64,000 bases of DNA, taken from contig NZ_RZHE01000007.1 in NCBI RefSeq assembly GCF_003989825.1, positions 149,176-213,175 of the forward strand, read 5' to 3'. The DNA comes from Vreelandella populi. GTDB taxonomy: Bacteria > Pseudomonadota > Gammaproteobacteria > Pseudomonadales > Halomonadaceae. Position 1 is the stretch's first letter, and each line of letters starts with the position of its first letter. This document shows positions 7,457-14,700 of the stretch, one piece after another. A program made the position numbers and the translations under genes. The notes beneath the pieces were generated by a model, which saw only the letters and a list, made by a program, of their open reading frames with translations, had not been told where the DNA came from and searched no databases.

Positions 7457-7476
7457 AACCCCACAGTAGTGGGGTT
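7457..7476 (-). terminator. Terminator of the leftward antirepressor operon (possibly bidirectional)
   Basis: AACCCCAC (7457-7464) and GTGGGGTT (7469-7476) form an 8-bp stem with loop AGTA. On the minus strand the stem is followed by a T run (A residues 7454-7458 on the plus strand), so it would stop leftward transcription. It therefore places the pentamer repeat element (7493-7781) inside the 3' untranslated region of the leftward operon. Confidence 0.75.
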
Positions 7477-7492
7477 ATGCTGATTACAGCCC

Positions 7493-7781
7493 TTGCCTTG
7501 CCAAACCGCGACTAGCCCCGGCCTGCCATGCCGTGCCCAACCCAGCGATGCTTTCGCACCGGAAAGGCGACTCTATGAATCGCCAGACCGCTACGCTGTA
7601 GCCCTTGCCCGACCCAGCCACACCTTGCTACGCCCAACCGTACCAAGCCGGACCTAAGCAGGCCGAACCGTGTGGCGCTTTCGCACCGCATAGCACCCTC
7701 ATGGAAGGCGCTACACGCTGCAATGCAGCCCATGCCTCGCCGAGGCTAGCCATGCCATGCCCAGGCATGCCATGCAGAGCC
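7493..7781 (-). repeat. Pentamer-phased repeat element with two 57-nt hairpin units
   Basis: Read on the plus strand, three tracts are made of consecutive 5-nt words of the form NNRCC: about 11 words at 7493-7547, 14 words at 7605-7674 and 10 words at 7732-7781. The tracts are separated by two units of exactly 57 nt (7548-7604 and 7675-7731), offset by 127 nt. Both units start with GCTTTCGCACCG and hold two hairpins each at equal offsets. Hairpin one is at 7566-7584 and 7693-7711; hairpin two is GCTAC/GTAGC at 7590-7602 and GCTGC/GCAGC at 7717-7729, a covarying pair. In the second copy of hairpin one a pair is A-C on the plus strand but G-U on the minus strand, favouring a minus-strand RNA. 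It fills the 3' UTR of the leftward operon. I do not recognise it. Confidence 0.75.
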
Positions 7782-7788
7782 GAGAAGG

Positions 7789-8265
7789 TTAAGGTTGAAA
7801 CAGCTTAAAAATATCACGTCGCCCGCGTGACGCCATGCTGGCAAGGGACGCCATACGGGATTCAGTATCGATATGGCGGCGTCGCTCGTCATCAGTGAGC
7901 GCATCAAGTCGTGTGTTACTAAGCAACTGGTCGCCCCGCCGCAAACCTTTCTCGATGTGCCGGGAAGCTTCTTCGGCAGCGTATCGGGCTTGCTCAGCAG
8001 GCGGTACAACACGGTAGCCTTTGCCACGAACGGACTGCAAAGCTATTTGATGCTGTGTGAGAAGAGCTGTTTTAAATTGCTCGACTCTATCCAACGCAAC
8101 GAACTGTTGTTCTCGAAACTCGGTGGCCGTTGTTGGCTCTGGCAAGGCCAGTGACCATGCTAACCACTCGTGAGTAACAAGGTCGCCATCAGTGAAGCCG
8201 GAGGCATGAAAGCGCTGTACGGCTTCCTTGAGACTCCATGACTGAGGGGGTAACGATGTGCTCAT
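7789..8265 (-). CDS. Hypothetical phage protein, last gene of the leftward operon
   Basis: A 158-residue protein whose ATG overlaps the TGA of the preceding gene (ATGA, 8262-8265), so translation is coupled. I do not recognise the family. The first half (LKEAVQRFHASGFTDGDLVTHEWLAWSLALP, split here as two helices) and the segment TALLTQHQIALQSVRGKGYRV suggest a small DNA- or RNA-binding fold: RGKGYRV resembles the wing of winged-helix regulators. The C-terminal half is a charged helix with many Arg/Glu and ends RGRRDIFKLFQP. It is followed directly by the pentamer repeat element. A role in gene control linked to the upstream antirepressor is possible but not shown. Confidence 0.6.
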   Translation of the reverse strand: MSTSLPPQSWSLKEAVQRFHASGFTDGDLVTHEWLAWSLALPEPTTATEFREQQFVALDRVEQFKTALLTQHQIALQSVRGKGYRVVPPAEQARYAAEEASRHIEKGLRRGDQLLSNTRLDALTDDERRRHIDTESRMASLASMASRGRRDIFKLFQP

Positions 8266-8831
8266 GACAGCACCTCGACGCTAAAGCGGCCAAATTTTGG
8301 TCGATAATCACCGACACCGCAGAATTGCCCGCCATCCTCCAGGCATTTAACAACCTGCGAGCGGTCGATGGACTCGGGATCATAGGCAATCGTGCAGGTA
8401 ATTGACCACTTGCGGAATAATGGCCGGTATCGCATCAGGCGCGCTGACTGAACCTTAACGCTACGCGCATCGTAAAAGCGGGCATCCCATAGGCCCTTAA
8501 CGGTACGCGGACCTTCGTACTCCAGGCGGCAGCGTTCATCCATAACCTCAACGCTGCGCTTAAGCTGAGTGCCAAGCTTGCTAAGCTTGCCGCCTGCCAC
8601 CATGGCGGCTTCGATATTAACGCCGGGCAAATATGGCCCAAGCTCTTCATCAAAGTACAAGCCACCGCGCCATTCGCTTTTGGCAATAGCTTCGTGATCG
8701 TCATCGGTCTTTTTGCGCTTACCTGTTAAAGCCTTATGCGCTTTAGTGAGCGGGTTTAACGGATCGGCAAAGACGTCGGAGTGCATAAGCAAGGGGCGTG
8801 CGCCGATTATGCGGATTGAAATAGTGTTCAT
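8262..8831 (-). CDS. Hypothetical phage protein with RAMP-like features
   Basis: A 189-residue protein, second from the end of the leftward operon. It starts MNTISIRIIGARPLLMHSD, has GPYLPGVNIEAAMVAGGKLS at about residues 65-84, and ends with FCGVGDYRPKFGRFSVEVLS. The layout (N-terminal strand ending in PLLMH, a PYLPG-x-helix motif, and a C-terminal glycine-rich GVGxxRxxFGRF segment) resembles the RAMP fold of Cas7/Csm3/Cas6-type RNA-binding proteins. That is a pattern impression, not a homology search. No CRISPR array or cas gene is visible. The stop overlaps the next start by 4 nt. Alternative: an unrelated conserved phage early protein. Confidence 0.55.
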   Translation of the reverse strand: MNTISIRIIGARPLLMHSDVFADPLNPLTKAHKALTGKRKKTDDDHEAIAKSEWRGGLYFDEELGPYLPGVNIEAAMVAGGKLSKLGTQLKRSVEVMDERCRLEYEGPRTVKGLWDARFYDARSVKVQSARLMRYRPLFRKWSITCTIAYDPESIDRSQVVKCLEDGGQFCGVGDYRPKFGRFSVEVLS

Positions 8832-8843
8832 TTTAAACCTCGC

Positions 8844-8933
8844 TTAGCAAACCAGATGATTGGGCGTAATAGCGGGCCGACGACCCGCGTAAACAAACTG
8901 CGCAATATGCGTAACCAGGGCGGAGAATTTCAT
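8844..8933 (-). CDS. Possible 29-residue ORF coupled to the upstream gene
   Basis: The minus strand holds an ORF from ATG 8933-8931 to TAA 8846-8844, translating to MKFSALVTHIAQFVYAGRRP and nine further residues. Its ATG overlaps the TGA of the 168-residue gene as ATGA, the same coupling seen between the next two genes, and it fills most of the 98-nt gap. A second frame over this gap is also open, so coding is not certain. Confidence 0.3.
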   Translation of the reverse strand: MKFSALVTHIAQFVYAGRRPAITPNHLVC

Positions 8934-9436
8934 GCAGCCACCTTCTGGCTTTCCAGCGAATTCCAGTAGCCAATAACCTCGTCAAAATTCTCGTTAAACG
9001 AGGCGAGGCATTCATCCATCCAGATGTGGGACTGCATCATGCATCGGCTACCGTCATCTATGCCGCTTAGGCATTGCATTGAGGTTGCCAAAAGATCAAT
9101 TCCGCACGATGCGTAATCCTCAAAGAGTTCGCCAACATCTAGCTCGCTGGGCGTTCTTTTGAACTGGGTGTAAAGCGCCTTCCGTAATACTTGACTTAAA
9201 AGCACTTCGTTCAGCTTTCGCGAAGGATGATCCACGTTCGCGGCCACTAATCGAACAGCGTTGGCGTACAGCGACAAGTCGCGCTGACAAAGCTGGGCTG
9301 ATGCGCAGATTTTTATATCGCCCTGGTCTAGGCCAGCGCGGAGTAATTGCGCAATAGCATCAAGGTATTCGGCTTGCTTGATTAGGGAGTTGGCTAAGCT
9401 GTTGCTAACGGCATAATTGGTGTTAGAATGAGTCAT
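8930..9436 (-). CDS. Hypothetical phage protein, 168 residues
   Basis: The start is placed at ATG 9436 because AAGGA lies 7 nt upstream; the frame stays open 13 codons further but lacks a ribosome site there. The product begins MTHSNTNYAVSNSLANSLIK and is predicted to be nearly all helical, with regular hydrophobic spacing (LIKQAEYLDAIAQLLRAG, AVRLVAANVDHPSRKLNEVL) and several Cys residues in the second half. I do not recognise the family. It lies in the leftward immI-like operon downstream of the antirepressor, so a role in lysogeny control or host take-over is possible, but nothing in the sequence proves it. Confidence 0.6.
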   Translation of the reverse strand: MTHSNTNYAVSNSLANSLIKQAEYLDAIAQLLRAGLDQGDIKICASAQLCQRDLSLYANAVRLVAANVDHPSRKLNEVLLSQVLRKALYTQFKRTPSELDVGELFEDYASCGIDLLATSMQCLSGIDDGSRCMMQSHIWMDECLASFNENFDEVIGYWNSLESQKVAA

Positions 9437-9515
9437 TGATCTTTCCTTGTGACGGAATGTATCTGGAGCCCTCAAGGTGTTGGTAGCGCCGAGAGGGCTT
9501 TTTCGTGTCTAGGGT

Positions 9516-10277
9516 TTAGGCGGGCACATGCTTGAATATCTCAGCGAGGCGAGATAGCCCTTTTGGCGTAACCCGCACTTGCTCGCATATCTTTTCGCTA
9601 CCATCGCTACGTGAAACAGTCGTAACTTTATGCTCAAGCAAGCCTTGCTGGATGCGATGCTGATAACCCAGCCACTTACCCGCTCCGGCACGTCGATATA
9701 TCCAAGTGTTAGCTTGTAGCCACTGCATTAAGTCTTTGGGGCGCTCTTGAAGATACTTTGCGCTATCGGTTAAGCAGAGAGAGCCATCTGAGGTGGAAAG
9801 TCGGTCTAGCGCAGCAACCTTTGGGGCTTGCTCTGCGACAGCGCTTTCCAGCTCTATAACTTTTTCAGTAGAACTGAGCAGCAACTCACGCAATTTTGCG
9901 GGGTCAGCAAGCGCCTGCATCGGGTCTGGGGTAGATTTCTTAGCACGTCGCTCGCATTCAATAAAATACTGACGAGCCTCTTTCCCTTTTTCGTTGCGCT
10001 CGACCATAGACAGCTCTTTAGCCATGTCTAAAGTGATCGCGTATTCTTTTCGATTTGCCGCAAACCCGCGTGGTTGAGCCTCCCCCATTTTGGGGAGCAC
10101 GATATAGTCGACATCCTGCAAGAATTCATAATCAGCGATTCTTGCCTTTATCCAAGAGGAAAAGTCACGCTTAACCTTGAGGAACTTGTGAAGCTCACGA
10201 GCGTCAACCGCGTCGACAGTTTCGCCGCCGATGATAGAAGATTCGATCGGGATAAGGCTTGTGCTAGAATCTTTCAT
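9516..10277 (-). CDS. Phage antirepressor, AntA/AntB plus KilAC domains
   Basis: A 253-residue protein with AAAGGA 9 nt before the ATG. Residues about 18-95 match the AntA/AntB domain: VDARELHKFLKVKRDFSSWI, then RIADYEFLQDVDYIVL and a KEYAITLDMAKELSMVERNE segment. A helical linker (residues 115-155) leads to a C-terminal KilAC-like domain with STSDGSLCLTDSAKYLQERP, LMQWLQANTWIYRR and QVRVTPKGLSRLAEIF. Such proteins inactivate phage repressors by direct binding and so trigger lytic growth. Its upstream neighbour is a small RHH protein, and the divergent gene encodes an S24-type repressor that lacks the cleavage serine, so this protein is the likely inducer of that repressor. The family call is firm; the target is inferred. 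Confidence 0.9.
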   Translation of the reverse strand: MKDSSTSLIPIESSIIGGETVDAVDARELHKFLKVKRDFSSWIKARIADYEFLQDVDYIVLPKMGEAQPRGFAANRKEYAITLDMAKELSMVERNEKGKEARQYFIECERRAKKSTPDPMQALADPAKLRELLLSSTEKVIELESAVAEQAPKVAALDRLSTSDGSLCLTDSAKYLQERPKDLMQWLQANTWIYRRAGAGKWLGYQHRIQQGLLEHKVTTVSRSDGSEKICEQVRVTPKGLSRLAEIFKHVPA

Positions 10278-10301
10278 GGTTGTATTCCTTTGGATTGGGG
10301 T

Positions 10302-10514
10302 TTAACCGCGCTGCTGGGCCTGGCCGCCCAGTAGCATTTGATACATGGCTTGCTCTGCTTTTTCGGCGCGTTCTTTCATTTCATCCCATGCAAGGGCGCG
10401 GTAGCGGAGTTCGGCGGTAAGAGAGCGGCAATTTAGGTTGCCCGCCTCGCGGATGCGATCAGCCTCATGGGGCTGCAAACGAATCGATGTTGGATGCAAG
10501 GTTGAGGTAGTCAT
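10302..10514 (-). CDS. Arc-like ribbon-helix-helix DNA-binding protein
   Basis: A 70-residue protein with STLHPTSIRLQPHEADRIRE: a short beta strand (TSIRLQP) followed by two helices (EADRIREAG, SLTAELRYRALAWDEMKER), the pattern of Arc/Mnt/MetJ-type RHH proteins. The strand residues would insert in the major groove of operator DNA. It is the first gene of the leftward operon and lies immediately ahead of the antirepressor, the same order as arc-ant in the P22 immI region. By analogy it probably represses its own operon and so limits antirepressor synthesis. The intergenic region to the right has inverted repeats suited as operators. Confidence 0.75.
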   Translation of the reverse strand: MTTSTLHPTSIRLQPHEADRIREAGNLNCRSLTAELRYRALAWDEMKERAEKAEQAMYQMLLGGQAQQRG

Positions 10515-10612
10515 AAAAATCCTTATCTCAGTCGTATAATTGGCCTTACACGACTAATGCTAGAGTCATAAACTACTCTATGCAAGTAAAAAAGAGTATT
10601 AAATAGGAAATT
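10515..10612. promoter_or_regulatory. Divergent promoter/operator region of the immunity module
   Basis: Between the leftward RHH gene and the rightward repressor gene are two perfect inverted repeats: AGTCGT (10530-10535) with ACGACT (10550-10555), and TAGAGT (10561-10566) with ACTCTA (10575-10580). The octamer GTCATAAA also occurs twice in direct orientation (10510-10517, over the RHH start codon, and 10565-10572). These are candidate operators for the HTH repressor and the RHH protein. I cannot pick -10/-35 boxes with confidence. Confidence 0.6.
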
Positions 10613-11275
10613 ATGACTATGGACGACTACAAAACGACTCCTTCAATCGGCAACCGATTGAAATATAAGCGTAAAGAGATTGGGATCAACCAGGGTCAGC
10701 TTTCATCTGTATCTGGTGTTAGTCAGCGGCAAATATCGGCCTATGAAAGAGAGAAGTCCGAACCTCGTGCAGATACCCTTGAAAGGCTGGCTGTAGCGCT
10801 AGGAACGACAGCCGAGTGGCTTGAATTTGGAGACGAGCAAGCAGATATTGATATGCTTACCCAGGAGTACATGAAGGACTCCTTTGGGCCATCCCTTCAT
10901 GTCCCTATTCTGAAATGGGATATTCAAAGCATACGGCGGGTTAAATTTTCTATCCCGCAAGATTATATTCCTGTGCCTGATGTGGCTACTGACGAATCTT
11001 TTGCCTTGGTAGTGCCTGGAAACGGCATGGCCCCAGATTATCCGGAAGGATCTGTGATCATCGTTGATCCAAATGCTCCGGCTCAAAGCGGTAGTGATGT
11101 AGTGGTAGAGATCGCGGGTGGGGTTACTTTTAAAAGGTATTCGGTAGAACCGGGCGGAAATCAGTTTCTTGTTCCGGTTAATCCGCAATTCCCGGCAATA
11201 CCTGTTAAAGATGAGGAATTCAGAGTACTGGGCGTTGTAGTTCTCCAGCTTATCTATCGCCACCGCAACGAGTAG
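10613..11275 (+). CDS. Phage repressor, XRE HTH plus S24 domain without catalytic serine
   Basis: A 220-residue CI-like repressor. Residues 10-68 form an XRE helix-turn-helix (GNRLKYKRKEIGINQGQLSS, VSQRQISAYEREKSEPRADT). Residues 95-215 form a LexA/S24-type dimerisation domain with FALVVPGNGMAPDYPEGSVI, VDPNAPAQSGSDVVVE and TFKRY. In cleavable members the motif is G-[DN]-S-M; here it is G-N-G-M, so the nucleophilic serine is glycine, while the lysine region (TFKRY) remains. The hinge also shows no Ala-Gly cleavage bond. The protein should therefore resist RecA-stimulated autocleavage, and induction probably depends on the antirepressor encoded divergently. AGGA precedes the ATG by 5 nt. The HTH call is secure; non-cleavability is inferred from motif comparison. 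Confidence 0.9.
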   Translation: MTMDDYKTTPSIGNRLKYKRKEIGINQGQLSSVSGVSQRQISAYEREKSEPRADTLERLAVALGTTAEWLEFGDEQADIDMLTQEYMKDSFGPSLHVPILKWDIQSIRRVKFSIPQDYIPVPDVATDESFALVVPGNGMAPDYPEGSVIIVDPNAPAQSGSDVVVEIAGGVTFKRYSVEPGGNQFLVPVNPQFPAIPVKDEEFRVLGVVVLQLIYRHRNE

Positions 11276-11313
11276 GTTTACTGCTAGTAAATGAGACAAA
11301 AAAAGGGGGAGGT

Positions 11314-11643
11314 ATGAAATTACTGGTAGCCGTGGTGCTGGCGTTGGTGCTGGCGTATCCGGTTGGGGCGCAGGCGAGAAGTGATGCTACAAAAGATTCG
11401 ATGGCTGAGGTTAGAGCACAAAGGTTGGTGCGCGAAAGCCTAAGAGATGGCCGCTCAGCTGAGTTCAGAGCCCTGCAAGTGATCCAGGCTGGCAGCGGAG
11501 GAAGATACGTATGCGGAGAGGTTAATTCAAAAAACGCATTTGGCGGGTATTCTGGGCACCAAAGATTCATAGTTATAAGAGAAATGGTCGTGATTGAAGA
11601 GATGGTAGATGATTTTGAGCCTGTTTGGCGGCAATTCTGTTGA
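11314..11643 (+). CDS. Small secreted protein of the prophage (moron-like)
   Basis: A 109-residue protein with a clear signal peptide (MKLLVAVVLALVLAYPVGAQ, cleavage near AQA-RS) and no lipobox cysteine, so it should be periplasmic or secreted. The mature part has a helical section and then GRYVCGEVNSKNAFGGYSGH and a C-terminal RQFC, so two Cys residues may form a disulfide. The VCGEVNxKNxFGGYxG motif is familiar from small exported proteins common in bacteria and prophages, but their function is not known to me. The ribosome site GGGGGAGG is very strong. It lies between the repressor and two tandem terminators, so it may be expressed in the lysogen along with the repressor; a lysogenic-conversion role is possible. 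Confidence 0.7.
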   Translation: MKLLVAVVLALVLAYPVGAQARSDATKDSMAEVRAQRLVRESLRDGRSAEFRALQVIQAGSGGRYVCGEVNSKNAFGGYSGHQRFIVIREMVVIEEMVDDFEPVWRQFC

Positions 11644-11662
11644 ATAATTAGTTTGTTCTAGA

Positions 11663-11717
11663 CCCTCCCTCGCCGGAGGGTTTTTTATTGGCCCTGGCAT
11701 TCGCCGGGGTTTTTTTT
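11663..11717 (+). terminator. Two tandem intrinsic terminators before the tape measure gene
   Basis: CCCTCC (11663-11668) pairs with GGAGGG (11675-11680) followed by six T residues; CCCTGGC (11692-11698) pairs with GCCGGGG (11703-11709) followed by eight T residues. They end transcription from the repressor/secreted protein unit and insulate the tape measure gene, so late transcription must either read through (antitermination) or restart here. Confidence 0.85.
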
Positions 11718-11733
11718 CGCCTGGAGAAAGGCT

Positions 11734-14700
11734 ATGACATATCAGATATCTTCTCGCCTTGAGCTTATTATTGATAGCCGCACGGGCGAAAAGAACCTGA
11801 GAAACCTAGAGAGTGGGTTAGATAGCGTTGAGCGCAAGGGAGATATGACTGCCGCGGCTATGCGGCGTCTGAATGGAGTTGTGGGCTTGCTCGCGGGTGC
11901 ATTTTCTGTTCGCCAAGTAGCTAATTATGCCGACGGATGGAGCGACCTCAATGCTAGGGTAAACAACGTCACCAAAGACCTGTCTCTGACTGATAACGTA
12001 ATGAGGGGTATATCAGAAACTGCAAGAAGAACGTATTCCAGTCTAGAACAGACAGCCGAAACGTTTCTCAGGAACTCGACCGTTCTTACTGAACTTGGAT
12101 ACTCGCTTGAGCGACAAATTCAGCTATCCGATGCCTTAAACAACTCAATGGTTATCAGTGGCCTCAGGGGGCAAGAAGCCGAGTCCGTATTTAATGCCCT
12201 TTCAAGGGCTTTTGCGCTAGGCGAGCTTCGCGGCGATCAATTAAATACTGTGATTATGAACGGCGGGCGCTTAACCGAGGCGCTGGCTGCTGCTTTTGGA
12301 AGCACTACTCTTGAGCTGCAAAAGCTTTCTAAAGACGGACTTTTAACAACAGGGAATGTTGTAGAGGGCCTTATAGGCCAGCTCGAAACGCTTGAGGATG
12401 AAGCTGACGGGATGGACGCGGTAATTAGCGAGGGCTTTAGCCAAATAGGTAACGCGGCACAGGAAATGGTTGGGCGCGTAGATCAAGCTGTCGGGGCTTC
12501 TCTGTTTATAGCTGAAGGGCTGGTTAGCATATCCGATGCAATGAGAGAGTCAATCGAGCCGCTAATAAACAATCTTGACTTCGTTCGTGATGCCGCGATG
12601 GGCGTGGCAGCTGTCTACGGAGGTAGGCTTGTATCAGCCCTCGCCGCCGGCACTGCCGCCCAGATCAGCAGCTTTAATGCCACTCGCGCCCACACTGCCG
12701 CTCTGGCTGAAAACCAAGCAATGGAGGCTGGGCGCATCGTCACAATCGCTCGCCGCCAAGCCGCTGAATCTACAGCCTCAGCAAACCAAGCCCGTATAGC
12801 AGCGCAACGGGCATCGGTTGAGCGACAGGAAGCAGCGCAGGATGTGGCGCGGCTTCAGCGGTGGCAGACTCAGCTCTCTGCTGAACGAGCGCTGGAGGTT
12901 CAGCGCATGCAGGCCCAGATAAGCCAGACGGGAAGACTTCGGTCTCAAGCTCGGCTGGCTGAGCTGCGCACCGCCGAAATCGCCACCACTAACCAGTTAA
13001 CGGCATCTACCGCCCGGCTGGCAGAAGCGGAGATTGCGGAGGCATCAAGCAAGCGCATATCAACTGCCGCAACTATTGAGAAAACACGAGCTGACGCGAC
13101 GGCTACAACCGCCATGGGTACCTACACAGCGAGCGCAACAGCCGCAACGCGCGCTAATGGCCTACTCGCAGCATCCGGGCGCCTAGCCGCAAGCGCTCTT
13201 GCCCTTATAGGCGGCCCCCTAGGCGCGGCTGTTATTGCCGGTGGCGCCCTCTTCTACTTCCGCGAAGAGCTTGGCTTGATACCGAAGCCCGTACAGTCGG
13301 CCACTGACCGTATAGACGATATGACTAGCGCCTTGGATGCCAACTCCGAGGCGGCGCTGAAAAACGCCAAAGCGATGCTTGAGGCTGAGCGTCAATTCCA
13401 GCAATTCCGCCAAGCAACGATAGCTATGGACGTTACGCGTCAGCGGCAAATTGTGGCGGACGAACAGCGCCAATGGGATGCCGTGGGCGGACAGCAGGCC
13501 TTTGGTATGGGCCAGAGAAGCGAAGCCCAGCAGGCGTTACATGATCTTCAAGTTGAGCTGATGAATACCCGTAACGCGATTGATGCGGCGGGCGGGTCAG
13601 TTACTGAAATTGACGAGAAGCTGGCCCAGCTTGAGAAAACAACCCGCGAGACGGTTACTCCCACTACAGTCCTGACAGAAGAAACCGAAAAGCTCACCAA
13701 AGCCCAGCGCGACGCCCAGCGTGAAGCCGAGCAATTCGCCAACAGTCTGCAAGCCCTCACCGACCGCCTCTATCCCGTAGAAGCTGCCCAGCGCTCCTAC
13801 GCCGAGGAGCAAGCCCTACTCACCCGCGCATGGAACGAGGGCACGATCACAGCTGATCGCTATACCGAGGCTATGCAACGGCTTGAGCGCGCTCAGCTCA
13901 GCACCCAGACAGCAAGCACGGTCTACAACCAGGGCTTTGGGGCTGAGATTGGCGCACGGGGCGGCGTGGGCTCGCCTACTGATCCGCTGGCAAGCATTGG
14001 CAGCCAGGATCAGGACTACTGGGGTAAGTGGCTGCAATCCGCTGAAACCGCCCTCACCGACTTTGATCAGCTTGCGGCGAACACTGCTGAGAATTTCCAG
14101 CGTGGCTTTGGTAATGCGTTCGAGTCGATGGTGTTTGATAGCGAGAACACTAGCGATGCGCTGAGAGGCATGGCAGAAGGTATCGCACGCTCTACTGTTA
14201 ACGCGCTTGGGCAAATGGCTGGTCAGTGGTTGGCATACCAAGCCGTTCAGCTTGCTGTTGGAAAGACGGCACAGATCGGGGCGGCAACTGCGTTGACAGC
14301 AAATGCCCAGGCTGGTGTTTTCCAGGCGGGTATCAACGCCTTTTCCTCTACGGCTGCTATTCCAATCGTTGGCCCTGCAATGGCTCCGGCGGCGATGGCT
14401 GCCGCTATCGGTGCCACGCAGCCCCTGGCGACAGCCGTATCTTCGGCAGCGCTGGCAGGTATGGCGCACGACGGCATCGGATCTATCCCGCGCGAGGGCA
14501 CATGGCTTCTGGACAAGGGCGAGCGCGTTCTGAGCAACCCGCAAGCGGACCGACTGGATGCTTATCTGAATCGCCAGGAGCGCGGCGGCAATAAAACCAC
14601 GAACTCCTATCAGATTCACGTCGACGCACGCGGCGCGAACAACCCTGCTGAGACGCGACGCCAGGCACGCCTTGGTGCTGAGGAAGCGATACGTCAAACG

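Noticed and set aside
7512..7733. 73-residue minus-strand ORF in the pentamer region
   Set aside because: Its peptide is a by-product of the repetitive GGYNN words, has no ribosome site and shifts frame with respect to the pentamers.
7493..7781. CRISPR array
   Set aside because: Periodicity is 5 nt within tracts and 127 nt between units. There are only two copies of the long unit and they differ; no conserved repeat-spacer pattern and no cas genes are present.
8833..9015. 60-residue minus-strand ORF between the 168- and 189-residue genes
   Set aside because: It overlaps the 3' end of the 168-residue gene by 86 nt with no clear ribosome site; the ATGA-coupled 29-residue frame is the slightly better candidate, also weak.
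9467..9499. Terminator between antirepressor and the 168-residue gene
   Set aside because: AGCCCTC/GAGGGCT can pair, but the loop is 19 nt and the T run is on the plus strand, opposite to the operon, so it is unlikely to stop leftward transcription.
10799..11299. 166-residue minus-strand ORF opposite the repressor
   Set aside because: The repressor has clear HTH and S24 domains and a ribosome site; the opposite frame has neither.
13816..14697. 293-residue ORF opposite the tape measure gene
   Set aside because: It lies fully antisense to a certain gene and reads as composition-biased (Arg/Cys/Ser/Ala) noise from GC-rich codons.
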